The notes: generated from the letters alone by a model not told the origin. Counted from the first letter of the stretch, positions 53,735 to 62,008 are shown. The stretch: DNA of 64,000 nt from JAJDZL01 sp965220665 (GCA_965220665.1 CBDCQQ010000005.1:62001-126000); one strand, 5' to 3'. Numbers and translations are program-made.

Positions 53735-54553
53735 TTACATTTCACGTGAAACTACAAAATTAGCCAGTTTTTCCAAATTTTCAATATCCCTATTGACAGT
53801 GTGAAGATATCCAATTGCTCGGTCGCGCATTTCAATTGCCTTATCCAGCGGATTTTCAACCAAAGCATCATCATCAAGCTGATCATCTTTAAATTGAAAC
53901 GCCAAACCGACACACTCTCCGTAATCGCTGAGCGCCTGAAACTCATCCTCAGAAACGGAATCACTCACCTGTGCGCCCAATTGAACACTAGCCCGTATCA
54001 AACGCGAGGTCTTTAACTGATGAATAGTGATTGGATCGATTTCCCCTGTCGATGAATTTTCAAACTGGATATCCAAAACCTGACCGCCAACCATACCGTT
54101 TGACCCGGCCGCTTTCGCTAAAGTTGATACAAGAGTTCCTCTTCTTTCCTGTAAGTTTATCAAACTTTTATCTGACGCTAATATTTCGAACGCCAATGTC
54201 TGCAGTGCATCACCCACCAACACTGCAGTCGCTTCATCATACTTCCTGTGGCATGAGGGCATTCCACGACGAAAATCATCATCATCCATGCACGGCAAAT
54301 CATCATGAACCAGGGAATAGGCATGAATGCACTCAATGGCCGCAGCCGGTGCCATCAATCGTTCCAAACTTGTACCAAATATTTTCCCGGTCATCATCAC
54401 CAGTACAGCTCTGAAGCGCTTGCCTCCATTTAGAGTCGCATAGCGCATTGCCTCGTGCAATTGCTTTGGAGATTGAGTAACCGGAGGAAGTCTATCTTCC
54501 AGTGCTTGAACAGCGGCTTCCTGCAGCTGACGCCACTCCAGGTCAAATCCCAT
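53735..54553 (-). CDS. ispA: Farnesyl diphosphate synthase-like protein with internal deletion
   Basis: This 272-residue trans-prenyltransferase would elongate dimethylallyl diphosphate to farnesyl diphosphate. The N-terminal half is normal: GGKRFRAVLVMM near residue 38 and the first Asp-rich motif LVHDDLPCMDDDDFRRG near 83. The second motif FQFKDDQLD is also present near residue 222. After it the family has a 25-30 residue stretch with GD, GK and a Lys-x-TYP segment; here that stretch is missing and the sequence goes directly to the final helices. Compared with 299 residues in E. coli, almost all the loss is there. The gene lies between xseB and dxs, as expected for ispA. Confidence 0.85.
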   Translation of the reverse strand: MGFDLEWRQLQEAAVQALEDRLPPVTQSPKQLHEAMRYATLNGGKRFRAVLVMMTGKIFGTSLERLMAPAAAIECIHAYSLVHDDLPCMDDDDFRRGMPSCHRKYDEATAVLVGDALQTLAFEILASDKSLINLQERRGTLVSTLAKAAGSNGMVGGQVLDIQFENSSTGEIDPITIHQLKTSRLIRASVQLGAQVSDSVSEDEFQALSDYGECVGLAFQFKDDQLDDDALVENPLDKAIEMRDRAIGYLHTVNRDIENLEKLANFVVSREM

Positions 54554-54561
54554 TCATTTCC

Positions 54562-54828
54562 CTATTCAGAATCAAACGATTTTGTCTGTACTTGCCCATC
54601 AGCAGCTTTAGTCAGCGATTCGACTCGCTGCTCGGCATCACTCAGCATTTTTTGGCACTCGCGGACGATATTGATGCCTTTTTCAAATTCGGCAATCGAA
54701 GTTTCCAATGACTGAGTACCGCCAGACATTCGCTGAATGATCGCTTCAAGTTCCTGAACAGCATCTTCGAAAGATACCTCTTTCGAGGTTTCTGGCTGGT
54801 GGTCTGCTGATTCAGTATTACTCATCAA
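54562..54828 (-). CDS. xseB: Exodeoxyribonuclease VII small subunit
   Basis: XseB binds XseA to form exonuclease VII, which trims single-stranded DNA. The 88-residue product has the helical family segment SFEDAVQELEAIIQRMSGGTQSLE followed by a second helix with KGINIVRECQ. The N-terminus is polar. It is the first gene of the minus-strand run and its stop lies 8 bases before the ispA start. Confidence 0.93.
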   Translation of the reverse strand: MMSNTESADHQPETSKEVSFEDAVQELEAIIQRMSGGTQSLETSIAEFEKGINIVRECQKMLSDAEQRVESLTKAADGQVQTKSFDSE

Positions 54829-55104
54829 TTGAGAACTCTTGCGAAGTCGAAATTTTCATTATATTCCTGAATTTGCCTGAAAATAATTCGTGGCAAGTCG
54901 AATTGACCAACTACACAATTAAACTTCTGAAGCAGAATATCACCAGAAAACTTTCGATACCTGGAGATGAAGCGATTTCTTGTGAATTACACCATTTGAC
55001 TCTTGAAAACAGAAATCCAAACCTTATCTGTAATTTCACGGATATTCATTAAAATATTCGCTTTGATATCCAACTCATCAACCTAACTACCGGGAGACAG
55101 TTGA

Positions 55105-55524
55105 ATGGAACTAAAAGGTTCGAAAACTGAACAGAATTTAAAGGATGCATTTGCCGGCGAATCTCAGGCAAATCGACGTTACCTTTACTTTGCTGCTAAA
55201 GCAGATGTCGAAGGTTACAACGATGTTTCAGCGGTGTTTCGCTCTACTGCGGAAGGTGAAACCGGCCACGCCCACGGCCATCTTGAATATCTCGAAGCCG
55301 TTGGAGACCCAGCAACCGGTCTGCCAATCGGACATACAGCCGAAAATCTTAAAGCAGCAATCGCGGGAGAGACCCACGAGTACACCGACATGTACCCGGG
55401 AATGGCTTCTTCAGCTCGTGATGAAGGCTTTGACGAAATCGCTGACTGGTTTGAAACACTCGCAAAAGCGGAGCGTTCTCACGCCAATCGTTTTCAGAAG
55501 GCGCTCGATAACCTCGACGCTTAA
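55105..55524 (+). CDS. Rubrerythrin without rubredoxin domain
   Basis: This 139-residue protein is the ferritin-like diiron part of rubrerythrin. The metal-binding glutamates and histidine are in FAGESQANRRYLYFA (near 15), STAEGETGHAHGHLEYL (near 50), AGETHEYTDMYP (near 90) and LAKAERSHANRF (near 122). The C-terminal rubredoxin domain of classical rubrerythrin is absent, so an outside electron donor would be required. Such proteins reduce hydrogen peroxide. A GGGAG site precedes ATG 55105, and a strong terminator follows the gene. It heads a set with an iron-sulfur protein and a DUF3501 protein, likely its partners. Confidence 0.93.
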   Translation: MELKGSKTEQNLKDAFAGESQANRRYLYFAAKADVEGYNDVSAVFRSTAEGETGHAHGHLEYLEAVGDPATGLPIGHTAENLKAAIAGETHEYTDMYPGMASSARDEGFDEIADWFETLAKAERSHANRFQKALDNLDA

Positions 55525-55543
55525 TTAATCGAATCAGCTCTAC

Positions 55544-55583
55544 AACAGGCGGAATCGCGGCTTCGCGGTTCCGCCTGTTTTTT
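55544..55583 (+). terminator. Rho-independent terminator after rubrerythrin
   Basis: An 11-base stem AACAGGCGGAA (55544-55554) pairs with 55569-55579, extended by an inner CGCG/CGCG pair around a short loop, and six T follow from 55578. It separates rubrerythrin from the iron-sulfur gene 30 bases further on, so it may work as a partial terminator that gives more rubrerythrin than Fe-S protein. Confidence 0.88.
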
Positions 55584-55612
55584 CAATGACTGAATGACGC
55601 ATCAAAACTGAT

Positions 55613-56941
55613 ATGAGAGAAGGGTCCCTGGAAGCACCGGAACGCCATGCGCTAGACTGGCAGTCCGAAGAGTTCAACAATGAAACCAGCCTGTTTCAGG
55701 AACTTGAAAGAGTCTATGACATTTGTCACGGCTGTCGACGGTGCTTTAGCCTTTGTAACGCGTTCCCCACCCTGTTTGATGCGATCGACGAATCAGACAC
55801 GATGGAGCTTGACGGTGTTCCAAAAGAAAAATACTGGGACGTCGTCGACAATTGCTATCTTTGCGATCTGTGCTTCATGACCAAGTGTCCTTATGTCCCG
55901 CCTCATGATTGGCAGGTAGATTTTCCTCATTTGATGCTACGAGCAAAAATTGTTGGTAACCGCAAAGGACGACCTACTTTACGCGATCGTGTACTCTCAT
56001 CGACCGACTCAATCGGCAAACTTGGCAGCATTCCAGTGGCGTTTAATGCCGTCAACTCGGTCAATCGCAATGCACTCGCCCGCAAAGCCATGGAACAGGT
56101 GATTGGTGTGCATCAGAATGCCAAGCTTCCTCAATTCTGCAGCAGTGGCGTACACAGCAAAATATCCAACCACCGTCCGCTTGAGGCTGAGCCGGTTAAA
56201 GCCGGTCCAACGAACGGCAAGGTTGTCTTGTTCGCCACTTGCTACGGCAAATACAACAGCCCGACGATGAATGAAGATCTGATCAGAGTTTTTGAGTATA
56301 ACGGCATCCCGGTAAGAGTCGTCAAAAACGATCAATGCTGCGGTATGCCAAAACTCGAAATTGGAGACATGAAGTCGGTATCGCGACTGAAAGATCAGAA
56401 TATAAGGCAACTCGCAAGTTTTGTCGAAGACGGGTGGGATGTCATCACACCCATTCCATCGTGCACGCTCATGTTCCGGCAGGAATTGCCATTGCTGTTC
56501 AAAGATGATTCAAAGGTCCAGATGGTTAAGGAAGCAGTTTACGATCCCTTTGAATACCTGATGCTGCGCCATAAACATAAACTTTTGACTACCGAATTTA
56601 AAAATACGCTGGGCAAAGTTTTGTACCACGCCGCTTGTCATCAACGTGTCCAGAATGTTGGTGCTAAGACTCGTCAGACGCTTGAACTGATTCCTGACAC
56701 TGATATCACAACGGTGGAACGCTGCTCCGGGCACGACGGGACATATGCAGTGAAGAAAGAGTTTTACGAGTTTTCGAAAAAAATTGTCCGTCCGATTGCC
56801 AACCAGGTTAAGAAAGTTGATCCGGAACACATTGCCAGTGATTGTGTACTGGCCGTTTCGCACATTGCGGCCAATTCCGGGGAACATTCTGCCCAACCAG
56901 AACACCCAATTTCTCTACTCCGTACCGCATATGGGATCTAA
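55613..56941 (+). CDS. CCG-domain iron-sulfur protein (GlpC/HdrB-like)
   Basis: The 442-residue cytoplasmic protein begins with a pair of 4Fe-4S motifs, CHGCRRCFSLC (near 38-48) and CYLCDLCFMTKCP (near 80-92), followed by two CCG-type domains as in GlpC, LutA and HdrB: the first has CYGK...QCCGMPK (near 205-245), the second CHQRV...ERCSGHDG (near 343-376). The second motif reads CSG instead of CCG. These proteins carry electrons to flavoprotein dehydrogenases or disulfide reductases. Lying between rubrerythrin and DUF3501, it is probably the electron donor for the rubredoxin-less rubrerythrin (inference from conserved neighbourhood). Confidence 0.85.
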   Translation: MREGSLEAPERHALDWQSEEFNNETSLFQELERVYDICHGCRRCFSLCNAFPTLFDAIDESDTMELDGVPKEKYWDVVDNCYLCDLCFMTKCPYVPPHDWQVDFPHLMLRAKIVGNRKGRPTLRDRVLSSTDSIGKLGSIPVAFNAVNSVNRNALARKAMEQVIGVHQNAKLPQFCSSGVHSKISNHRPLEAEPVKAGPTNGKVVLFATCYGKYNSPTMNEDLIRVFEYNGIPVRVVKNDQCCGMPKLEIGDMKSVSRLKDQNIRQLASFVEDGWDVITPIPSCTLMFRQELPLLFKDDSKVQMVKEAVYDPFEYLMLRHKHKLLTTEFKNTLGKVLYHAACHQRVQNVGAKTRQTLELIPDTDITTVERCSGHDGTYAVKKEFYEFSKKIVRPIANQVKKVDPEHIASDCVLAVSHIAANSGEHSAQPEHPISLLRTAYGI

Positions 56942-56944
56942 CTC

Positions 56945-57529
56945 ATGGAACAACTAAAGAGAGAAGACCTCCTGTCACTTGAAGACTACTCTGTAAAGCG
57001 AGATGAATTTCGCACTTCGGTCCTGGATCACAAGAAAAATCGGCGCCTTCAGATTGGACCTGCCGCAAACCTTTACTTTGAAGACCGTCTCACGATTCAC
57101 TACCAAATTCAGGAAATGCTTCGCATTGAAAAAACGTTTGAAGCAGCAGGCATCGAAGATGAACTCGATGCCTACAATCCACTGATCCCTACGGGTCAAA
57201 ACTGGAAGGCAACATTTATGCTTGAGTACCCTGATGTCGAAGAGCGACGGCGAATGCTGGCCAACCTAGTTGGAATCGAAGACCGGGTCTGGGTGGAAAC
57301 TGAAGGCCAGTCCAAAGTTTATGCGATTGCCGATGAAGATCTTGATCGATCAACTGACGATAAGACATCAGCGGTACATTTTCTGAGGTTTGAGCTTCCT
57401 GCCTCATTTATCGAAACAGTGAAGTCTGGTAGTGCCATTTCAGTTGGTATTGACCACGAGAATTACTCGTATACGATTGATGCGGTGCCAAATGGAGTTC
57501 AGCAATCTCTGGTTCAGGACTTGAACTGA
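56945..57529 (+). CDS. DUF3501 family protein
   Basis: The 194-residue protein matches the DUF3501 family: MEQLKREDLLSLEDYSVKRDEFR at the start, EDRLTIHYQIQEMLRIEK near 45, and NPLIPTGQNWKATFMLEYPD near 80. No signal peptide or cysteine motif was seen. DUF3501 genes regularly follow a rubrerythrin and a CCG iron-sulfur gene, which implies a shared role in peroxide or oxygen stress; the activity is unknown. It starts 3 bases after the iron-sulfur gene stop and is clearly co-translated. Confidence 0.85.
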   Translation: MEQLKREDLLSLEDYSVKRDEFRTSVLDHKKNRRLQIGPAANLYFEDRLTIHYQIQEMLRIEKTFEAAGIEDELDAYNPLIPTGQNWKATFMLEYPDVEERRRMLANLVGIEDRVWVETEGQSKVYAIADEDLDRSTDDKTSAVHFLRFELPASFIETVKSGSAISVGIDHENYSYTIDAVPNGVQQSLVQDLN

Positions 57530-58009
57530 ATTCTTTTGGTTTTTTATGTAGTGCTGGATGTTGTGAAGATCGCAATTGATAGGTTCAACTACAGTTCGAA
57601 CTCCCCTCAGACATGTGAACAATCTATTTAGCTACTTTCACACGAAAGTGGTTGTATGGTTTTGAGGCATTTTCGATCAGTATTTTTGGTTGTAACTTTT
57701 TGACATCGTGCGTGATTTGAAAGGCCTTCTTTTTTCTTTTCCCACAAAACCGCCCAGCAACAGGGACTCTGACCATATTCGAGTGAATTCGCGCAGTTTG
57801 CACCCCATCGGTCAAGCAGAACTGTCAAGGGGTTGTGCGCAGCTTCAATTTGCTCGGGGTCTGAATTTGCCGCTATTTAAATATCGCAATCATCGCCTGA
57901 AACGGAGTTGGCAGATATAAAAAGCCGCACTAGCCGACATTCGGGCACTCAAAGTTTCGTCGGTTACCAGGAATTTGGGCTAACGCAAAGCCCTCAGTTT
58001 AATGATTGA
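57530..58009. other. Noncoding stretch with short motifs shared with the insertion sequence region
   Basis: No gene is supported in these 480 bases; open frames on both strands have no protein character. It contains a 12-base match (57857-57868) to the left end of the insertion sequence at 22242 and an 18-base motif (57979-57996) that also occurs upstream of gltB. It may be a decayed mobile element or shared extragenic repeat. Confidence 0.45.
57979..57996 (+). repeat. Copy 2 of the 18-base interspersed motif
   Basis: GCTAACGCAAAGCCCTCA, 17 of 18 bases the same as 24136-24153 and in the same orientation. Here it could also form a small stem, GGGCT with AGCCC. Confidence 0.4.
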
Positions 58010-58052
58010 TTGACTTGACACCAAAGATGGAATATTATAACTATCGTTATAA
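58010..58052 (+). promoter_or_regulatory. Promoter and dyad operator of the toxin-antitoxin operon
   Basis: TTGACT at 58010-58015 followed after 17 bases by TATTAT (58033-58038), with an overlapping TTGACA at 58015-58020. A 7-base perfect dyad, TTATAAC (58035-58041) and GTTATAA (58046-58052) with a 4-base spacer, covers the -10 area. This is where an AbrB-type antitoxin would bind to repress its own operon. Confidence 0.65.
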
Positions 58053-58064
58053 AAGAGGTGAATT

Positions 58065-58289
58065 ATGCATCGGATGAAGGTAACTACCGTAGGAAATTCC
58101 ATAGGAATCGTTCTGGGTAAAGAAGTCCTTGCCAAATTACGAGTGAGGAAAGGCGATGTGCTTTATGCAACAGAAACTTCAAACGGTATCGAACTAAGCC
58201 CCTATGATCCCGAATTTGCGCGTCAGATGGATGTGGCGGAAAACATAATGCGTGAAGACCGCAATGTGCTCAAAAAATTGAGTGAATAG
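58065..58289 (+). CDS. AbrB/MazE-type antitoxin
   Basis: The 74-residue protein has a SpoVT-AbrB swapped-hairpin DNA-binding domain in its first 50 residues (VTTVGNSIGIVLGKEVLAKLRVRKGDVL), followed by a charged C-terminal tail that would wrap around the toxin. It is preceded by AGAGGTG as ribosome site and by a dyad in the promoter. It overlaps the next gene by one base (TAGTG), so the two are translated together. This is the antitoxin of an AbrB-Doc pair: binds and neutralises the toxin and represses the operon (family knowledge). Confidence 0.88.
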   Translation: MHRMKVTTVGNSIGIVLGKEVLAKLRVRKGDVLYATETSNGIELSPYDPEFARQMDVAENIMREDRNVLKKLSE

Positions 58290-58672
58290 TGGCTGAACCT
58301 ATCTGGATTCTGGAAAATGTTGTGTATGCAATTCACCGCAGACAAATTGCAGAACATGGTGGCGCAGAGGGTGTGCGAGATCATGGACTGTTGGAATCAG
58401 CCTTAACCCGACCCCAAAACCTCTATTACTTCAAACAGCCAACTCCGGACATTGCTGAACTAGGGGCTGCTTATGCTTATGGAATAGTGAGCAATCACCC
58501 ATTCATTGATGGAAATAAGCGCACAGCCTTTGTTGTCTGTCGCCTGTTTCTGATGCTAAATGGAGTGGATCTGTTCGCGTTAGAATCTGAAAAATACCGA
58601 ATTTTTATGAAATTGGCTGCGGGAGAAATTTCGGAGAAGGAATTGGCAATCTGGATTGCCTGCCATTCTTAA
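58289..58672 (+). CDS. doc: Doc/Fic-domain toxin (death on curing)
   Basis: The 127-residue product is a Doc-type Fic protein. Doc inactivates elongation factor Tu by phosphorylation (known for phage P1 Doc). The catalytic motif is HPFIDGNKRTAF at residues 70-81, with the key H70 and, as in Doc, Lys at 77 after Asn. The N-terminal GAEGVRDHGLLESALTRPQ is a standard family segment. The start is GTG at 58289, sharing one base with the antitoxin stop. The frame is intact, so the toxin may be active. Doc is usually paired with Phd; pairing with AbrB-type antitoxin is the less frequent arrangement. Confidence 0.92.
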   Translation: MAEPIWILENVVYAIHRRQIAEHGGAEGVRDHGLLESALTRPQNLYYFKQPTPDIAELGAAYAYGIVSNHPFIDGNKRTAFVVCRLFLMLNGVDLFALESEKYRIFMKLAAGEISEKELAIWIACHS

Positions 58673-58737
58673 CCGAACTTTAACATTAAATGACTTAAGT
58701 AATTGATACCATTCACGACTAAAAAATGGAGTGGCAC

Positions 58738-59028
58738 TACCAATTGCTCTTGCAGGAAATGAATCACCGCAATCAAGATATTCGCTTGGGGATTACCTTT
58801 CGGTCCGAACATGCGCATGAGACTCTTGCCCGATATATCAAACCTCTAGGAGAGTTGCTCGAAACCGATCATCGCATTGATATAGTCGCGTAGCAATGCC
58901 TTGCCGGCATTAATATCGCCTGCAAGCAAACATTCGACACTTTCTTGCAATAGGGCCTTGCGAAACGCGGGATCCCTTCGGGCGCGTGCCTGTATGGTTT
59001 CCTTAAATTGTTTCGTCAGGGCCATCAA
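58738..59028 (-). pseudogene. HTH regulator/antitoxin-like gene broken by an in-frame stop
   Basis: ATG at 59028 opens a 60-codon frame (MMALTKQFKETIQARARRDP...) that matches the N-terminal part of small HTH transcriptional regulators of the HigA-like type, then ends at TAG (58846-58848) right after IGFEQLS. Reading on in the same frame gives KSLMRMFGPKGNPQANILIAV...FLQEQ, the expected C-terminal part of the same family. The frame stays open to TAA at 58669, so the gene is complete except for one nonsense codon. It is convergent with doc. The true C-terminus is uncertain; I end it where similarity fades. Confidence 0.65.
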
Positions 59029-59310
59029 TTCATCTCTTGCTGCCTCCAGCGATTATGTTGCAACAATCTTGTTGCTGGATATCATCGGATTAGTAAATTT
59101 TAATTGAATTGAAGCCGAGTCGACCTGAACCCAGATACATTTGCCGGGTAGGTTAAAACCACGGAAAAGCGTCGCTGTCGAGATGGATTCATACTGTTTC
59201 TGCCGTAGTATTCCAGCAACGCTATCTTGTTAACGGGTACAATCCGTCAATGTTTACGAGCAGAATATCAGGCAAGCTATGGATGCGACTATCGAGGTTT
59301 GAAACCGTTT

Positions 59311-60237
59311 ATGAATTCCCCCACTATTGAAGATCACATGGCTGTCAGTCCCTTAAGGCGGATTAAACCTACGCCGACTCCACCGATACATCCAGTGCCT
59401 GAAATCGAGGCTCAAGGGGCGTTGTTGGAAACCTACCAGGACACAAAGCAGGTGCTCCAAGTTCCGTGGATGGGTGTCGTCACAATGGCATTCGCCCACT
59501 ACACCCATTTCTATTCGGTGTTGTGGCATGGGTTACACCCGCTTTGTGCTTCCCAACAATTCGACGAAACCTGCAGCACACTGCGCCATGAAGTTGAGCA
59601 ACTCGTCAGCACCTTACCCCATCGAACGTTGGAGAGGGAGTTGCTATCTGCGGGATACGCTACTGGGGAAATCGACCAGATACGGGATATGATCGAAGTT
59701 TTTTCCACCGGCAACATGCCCTATATCATGCTGGCAACTCTGGCGCGCCTACTGCTGGAAAACCATAGCCTCTCCAGTAATCAATCGACACACCTCGTGA
59801 AGAAGTTACCAGTGAATGGCCCCATTCCGTTATTGATGTTGATTGAACCTCACCATGGCAATACTCAATTGCAAGAGTTATATGAAGATATCAAAACCAC
59901 GCTTGGCCTGCCCTTCGTCAATACCGATTATCGCGCCCTGGCAAGATGGCCCAGTTATTTCGATAGGGCGTGGCAGAATCTGAAACCGAATATCGCAACA
60001 GACGAATATGCTTCTGTGGTTACAAAGGTCCATAAAAAAGCGGTTCAACTGGCACTGGATTTACCTAATCCTGGTGCTCTCACCAGCGATCAACTGCAGA
60101 CCGCCGCGAAACGAGATGCTTCGCTGGACGAAGTTCTGGACGTTGTGCGTTTGTTTCAATACCTGCTTCCTGGGCTTGCGGTCAATGTTGGTTTTTTCCG
60201 AGCACAACTGCTGCAACCTGACACGGATCAAAATTAA
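59311..60237 (+). CDS. DehI-type haloacid dehalogenase-like protein
   Basis: The 308-residue protein resembles DehI, the DL-2-haloacid dehalogenase that hydrolyses C-halogen bonds without a covalent intermediate. It has the DehI pseudo-repeat structure: TYQDTKQVLQVPWMGVVTMAF near residue 45 and LYEDIKTTLGLPFVNTDYRALARWPSYFDRAW near 193-225. By eye, the aspartate believed to activate water (in LVDATKAST of DehI) is matched by Glu in LIEPHHGNT. The frame is open from TTG 59227, but ATG 59311 after a GAGG is more likely. It lies in an accessory patch beside a toxin-antitoxin pair; substrate unproved. Confidence 0.75.
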   Translation: MNSPTIEDHMAVSPLRRIKPTPTPPIHPVPEIEAQGALLETYQDTKQVLQVPWMGVVTMAFAHYTHFYSVLWHGLHPLCASQQFDETCSTLRHEVEQLVSTLPHRTLERELLSAGYATGEIDQIRDMIEVFSTGNMPYIMLATLARLLLENHSLSSNQSTHLVKKLPVNGPIPLLMLIEPHHGNTQLQELYEDIKTTLGLPFVNTDYRALARWPSYFDRAWQNLKPNIATDEYASVVTKVHKKAVQLALDLPNPGALTSDQLQTAAKRDASLDEVLDVVRLFQYLLPGLAVNVGFFRAQLLQPDTDQN

Positions 60238-60415
60238 ACCGGCAATATAGACCGAGGCGCTCTGTGAAAGAGCAAGAGCTAACTACCCTCCCGAAGCCTC
60301 CGCAGAGCAAATGCTCGCTATTACCGAGAATCGTTAGCGTATCCTACCAACCGCTAATCAAGTATTTGAATCTACAAGAGATGCCTGCAGGTGTCAACGA
60401 CTGCCATACATGCCG

Positions 60416-62008
60416 TCACTCCCACTCAATCGTTGCTGGTGGCTTGCTGGAAATGTCATAGGTGACTCGACTAATTCCAGGAATTTCGTTAACAATACGA
60501 CTGGCAATTGCTTCGAGTATTTCAAACGGAATGCGCATGCATCTAGCAGTCATAAAGTCCTGTGTCTGAACTGCCCGCAAACTCACCACATAATCGTACG
60601 CCCGATTATCTCCAACCACACCTACAGACTTGATCGGTAAAAACACGGCAAATGCCTGGCTTGCTTCATAATACAAATCATTTCTGATCAGCTCTTCGAT
60701 GAAAATTGCGTCAGCCAGACGTAATAAATCTGCATACTGTCTTTTAACTTCCCCAAGAATGCGAACTCCAAGACCTGGTCCTGGAAACGGATGTCGATAA
60801 ACGATGTCCGGTGGTAGTCCAAGTTCCACGCCAACCTCTCGAACCTCATCCTTAAACAACTCCCGAAGCGGCTCCAGCAGATGCAGATGCATTGAGTCCG
60901 GCAGACCGCCTACGTTGTGATGAGACTTGATAACTTTGGCTTTTTGTGTATGCGCACCCGCCGATTCGATGACGTCCGGATAAATCGTACCCTGAGCCAG
61001 CCACTTTACCCCCTGTAGCTCTCTTGATTTTTCCTGAAATATTTCAATAAATTCCCGACCAATGATCTTGCGCTTTTCTTCAGGATCAGTCACACCTGAC
61101 AACGCGGAAAAGAATCGGTCCTCTGCTTTAACGGTCACGACATCCACACCGAGTTTTTCGACCATACTCTTACGCACTATTTGCGCTTCATTCAAGCGTA
61201 GCAAGCCGTTGTCGACAAAAATGCAAGTTAACTGATCTCCAATCGCCCGATGTAGCAAAGCTGCACATACTGATGAATCCACTCCTCCAGAAAGAGCCAA
61301 AATCACGTTGTCAGTTCCTACAGTCTGTTTGATGCTGTCAATTTGTGCATCAATGATAGATCCTGTCTGCCAGTCAGATGAACACCCGCATATGACATGG
61401 AGAAATCGCTGGAGAATTTCTTTTCCACCCTCTGTATGTGTAACCTCCGGATGGAATTGAAGTCCGTAGAAGTGTCGGCTTGTATCCGCTATAGCCGCAT
61501 AGGGAGAGGCAGCAGATTCAGCAATGGATTCAAAGCCCGGTGGCATTTTGATCACTCGGTCTCCATGACTCATCCACACATTCATCGCGGAAGATGTCTT
61601 ACTAACCGCCCCGCTATCGGTATCAGTCAACAACTCCGATGTGCCAATTAGATTCATTTCGGTATGACCGTACTCACGCACCAATGCATTTTCAACCTGA
61701 CCACCCAGTTGCGCCACTATGGTCTGCATTCCGTAGCAGATGCCAAGCACAGGTACCCCCAGTTTCAGTACTTCTGGTGCAACCCGAGCAGTGAATTTTT
61801 CAGTTACTGTGGCTGGACCGCCTGAAAGGATGATGCCGGTCGGCTTGAACTCGAAAATTGAATCGACGGGTACATCGTAGGAATAGATCGCACTGTAAAC
61901 GCCACACTCGCGCACGCGTCGCGCGATGAGCTGTGTGTACTGGGAACCAAAATCCAGAACCAGAATGCGTTCTGTAGGCAACTCGAGTGTGTAAGTGTCT
62001 GCAACCAA
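60416..62008 (-). CDS. guaA: GMP synthase (glutamine-hydrolysing)
   Basis: GuaA amidates XMP to GMP. The 530-residue product has the class I glutaminase domain with Cys in GICYGMQ near residue 94 and GLQFHPEVTHTEGG near 185, the ATP-pyrophosphatase domain with the P-loop ALSGGVDSSV near 240, and the dimerisation domain with HPFPGPGLGVRILGEV near 410. Length and motifs are normal. It lies 119 bases after guaB on the same strand, the usual guaBA pair. Confidence 0.96.
   Translation of the reverse strand: MVADTYTLELPTERILVLDFGSQYTQLIARRVRECGVYSAIYSYDVPVDSIFEFKPTGIILSGGPATVTEKFTARVAPEVLKLGVPVLGICYGMQTIVAQLGGQVENALVREYGHTEMNLIGTSELLTDTDSGAVSKTSSAMNVWMSHGDRVIKMPPGFESIAESAASPYAAIADTSRHFYGLQFHPEVTHTEGGKEILQRFLHVICGCSSDWQTGSIIDAQIDSIKQTVGTDNVILALSGGVDSSVCAALLHRAIGDQLTCIFVDNGLLRLNEAQIVRKSMVEKLGVDVVTVKAEDRFFSALSGVTDPEEKRKIIGREFIEIFQEKSRELQGVKWLAQGTIYPDVIESAGAHTQKAKVIKSHHNVGGLPDSMHLHLLEPLRELFKDEVREVGVELGLPPDIVYRHPFPGPGLGVRILGEVKRQYADLLRLADAIFIEELIRNDLYYEASQAFAVFLPIKSVGVVGDNRAYDYVVSLRAVQTQDFMTARCMRIPFEILEAIASRIVNEIPGISRVTYDISSKPPATIEWE

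Noticed and set aside
57700..57920. Open frame that looks like a 70-residue gene after DUF3501
   Set aside because: No ribosome site or family and no conserved residues; more likely part of a decayed element.
59029..59226. A toxin gene partner for the broken HTH regulator
   Set aside because: The sequence upstream of the regulator shows no RelE/HigB-like frame; only short fragments.
60238..60415. Possible small gene between the DehI-like gene and guaA
   Set aside because: Frames are short, lack ribosome sites and overlap the guaA end; nothing recognisable.
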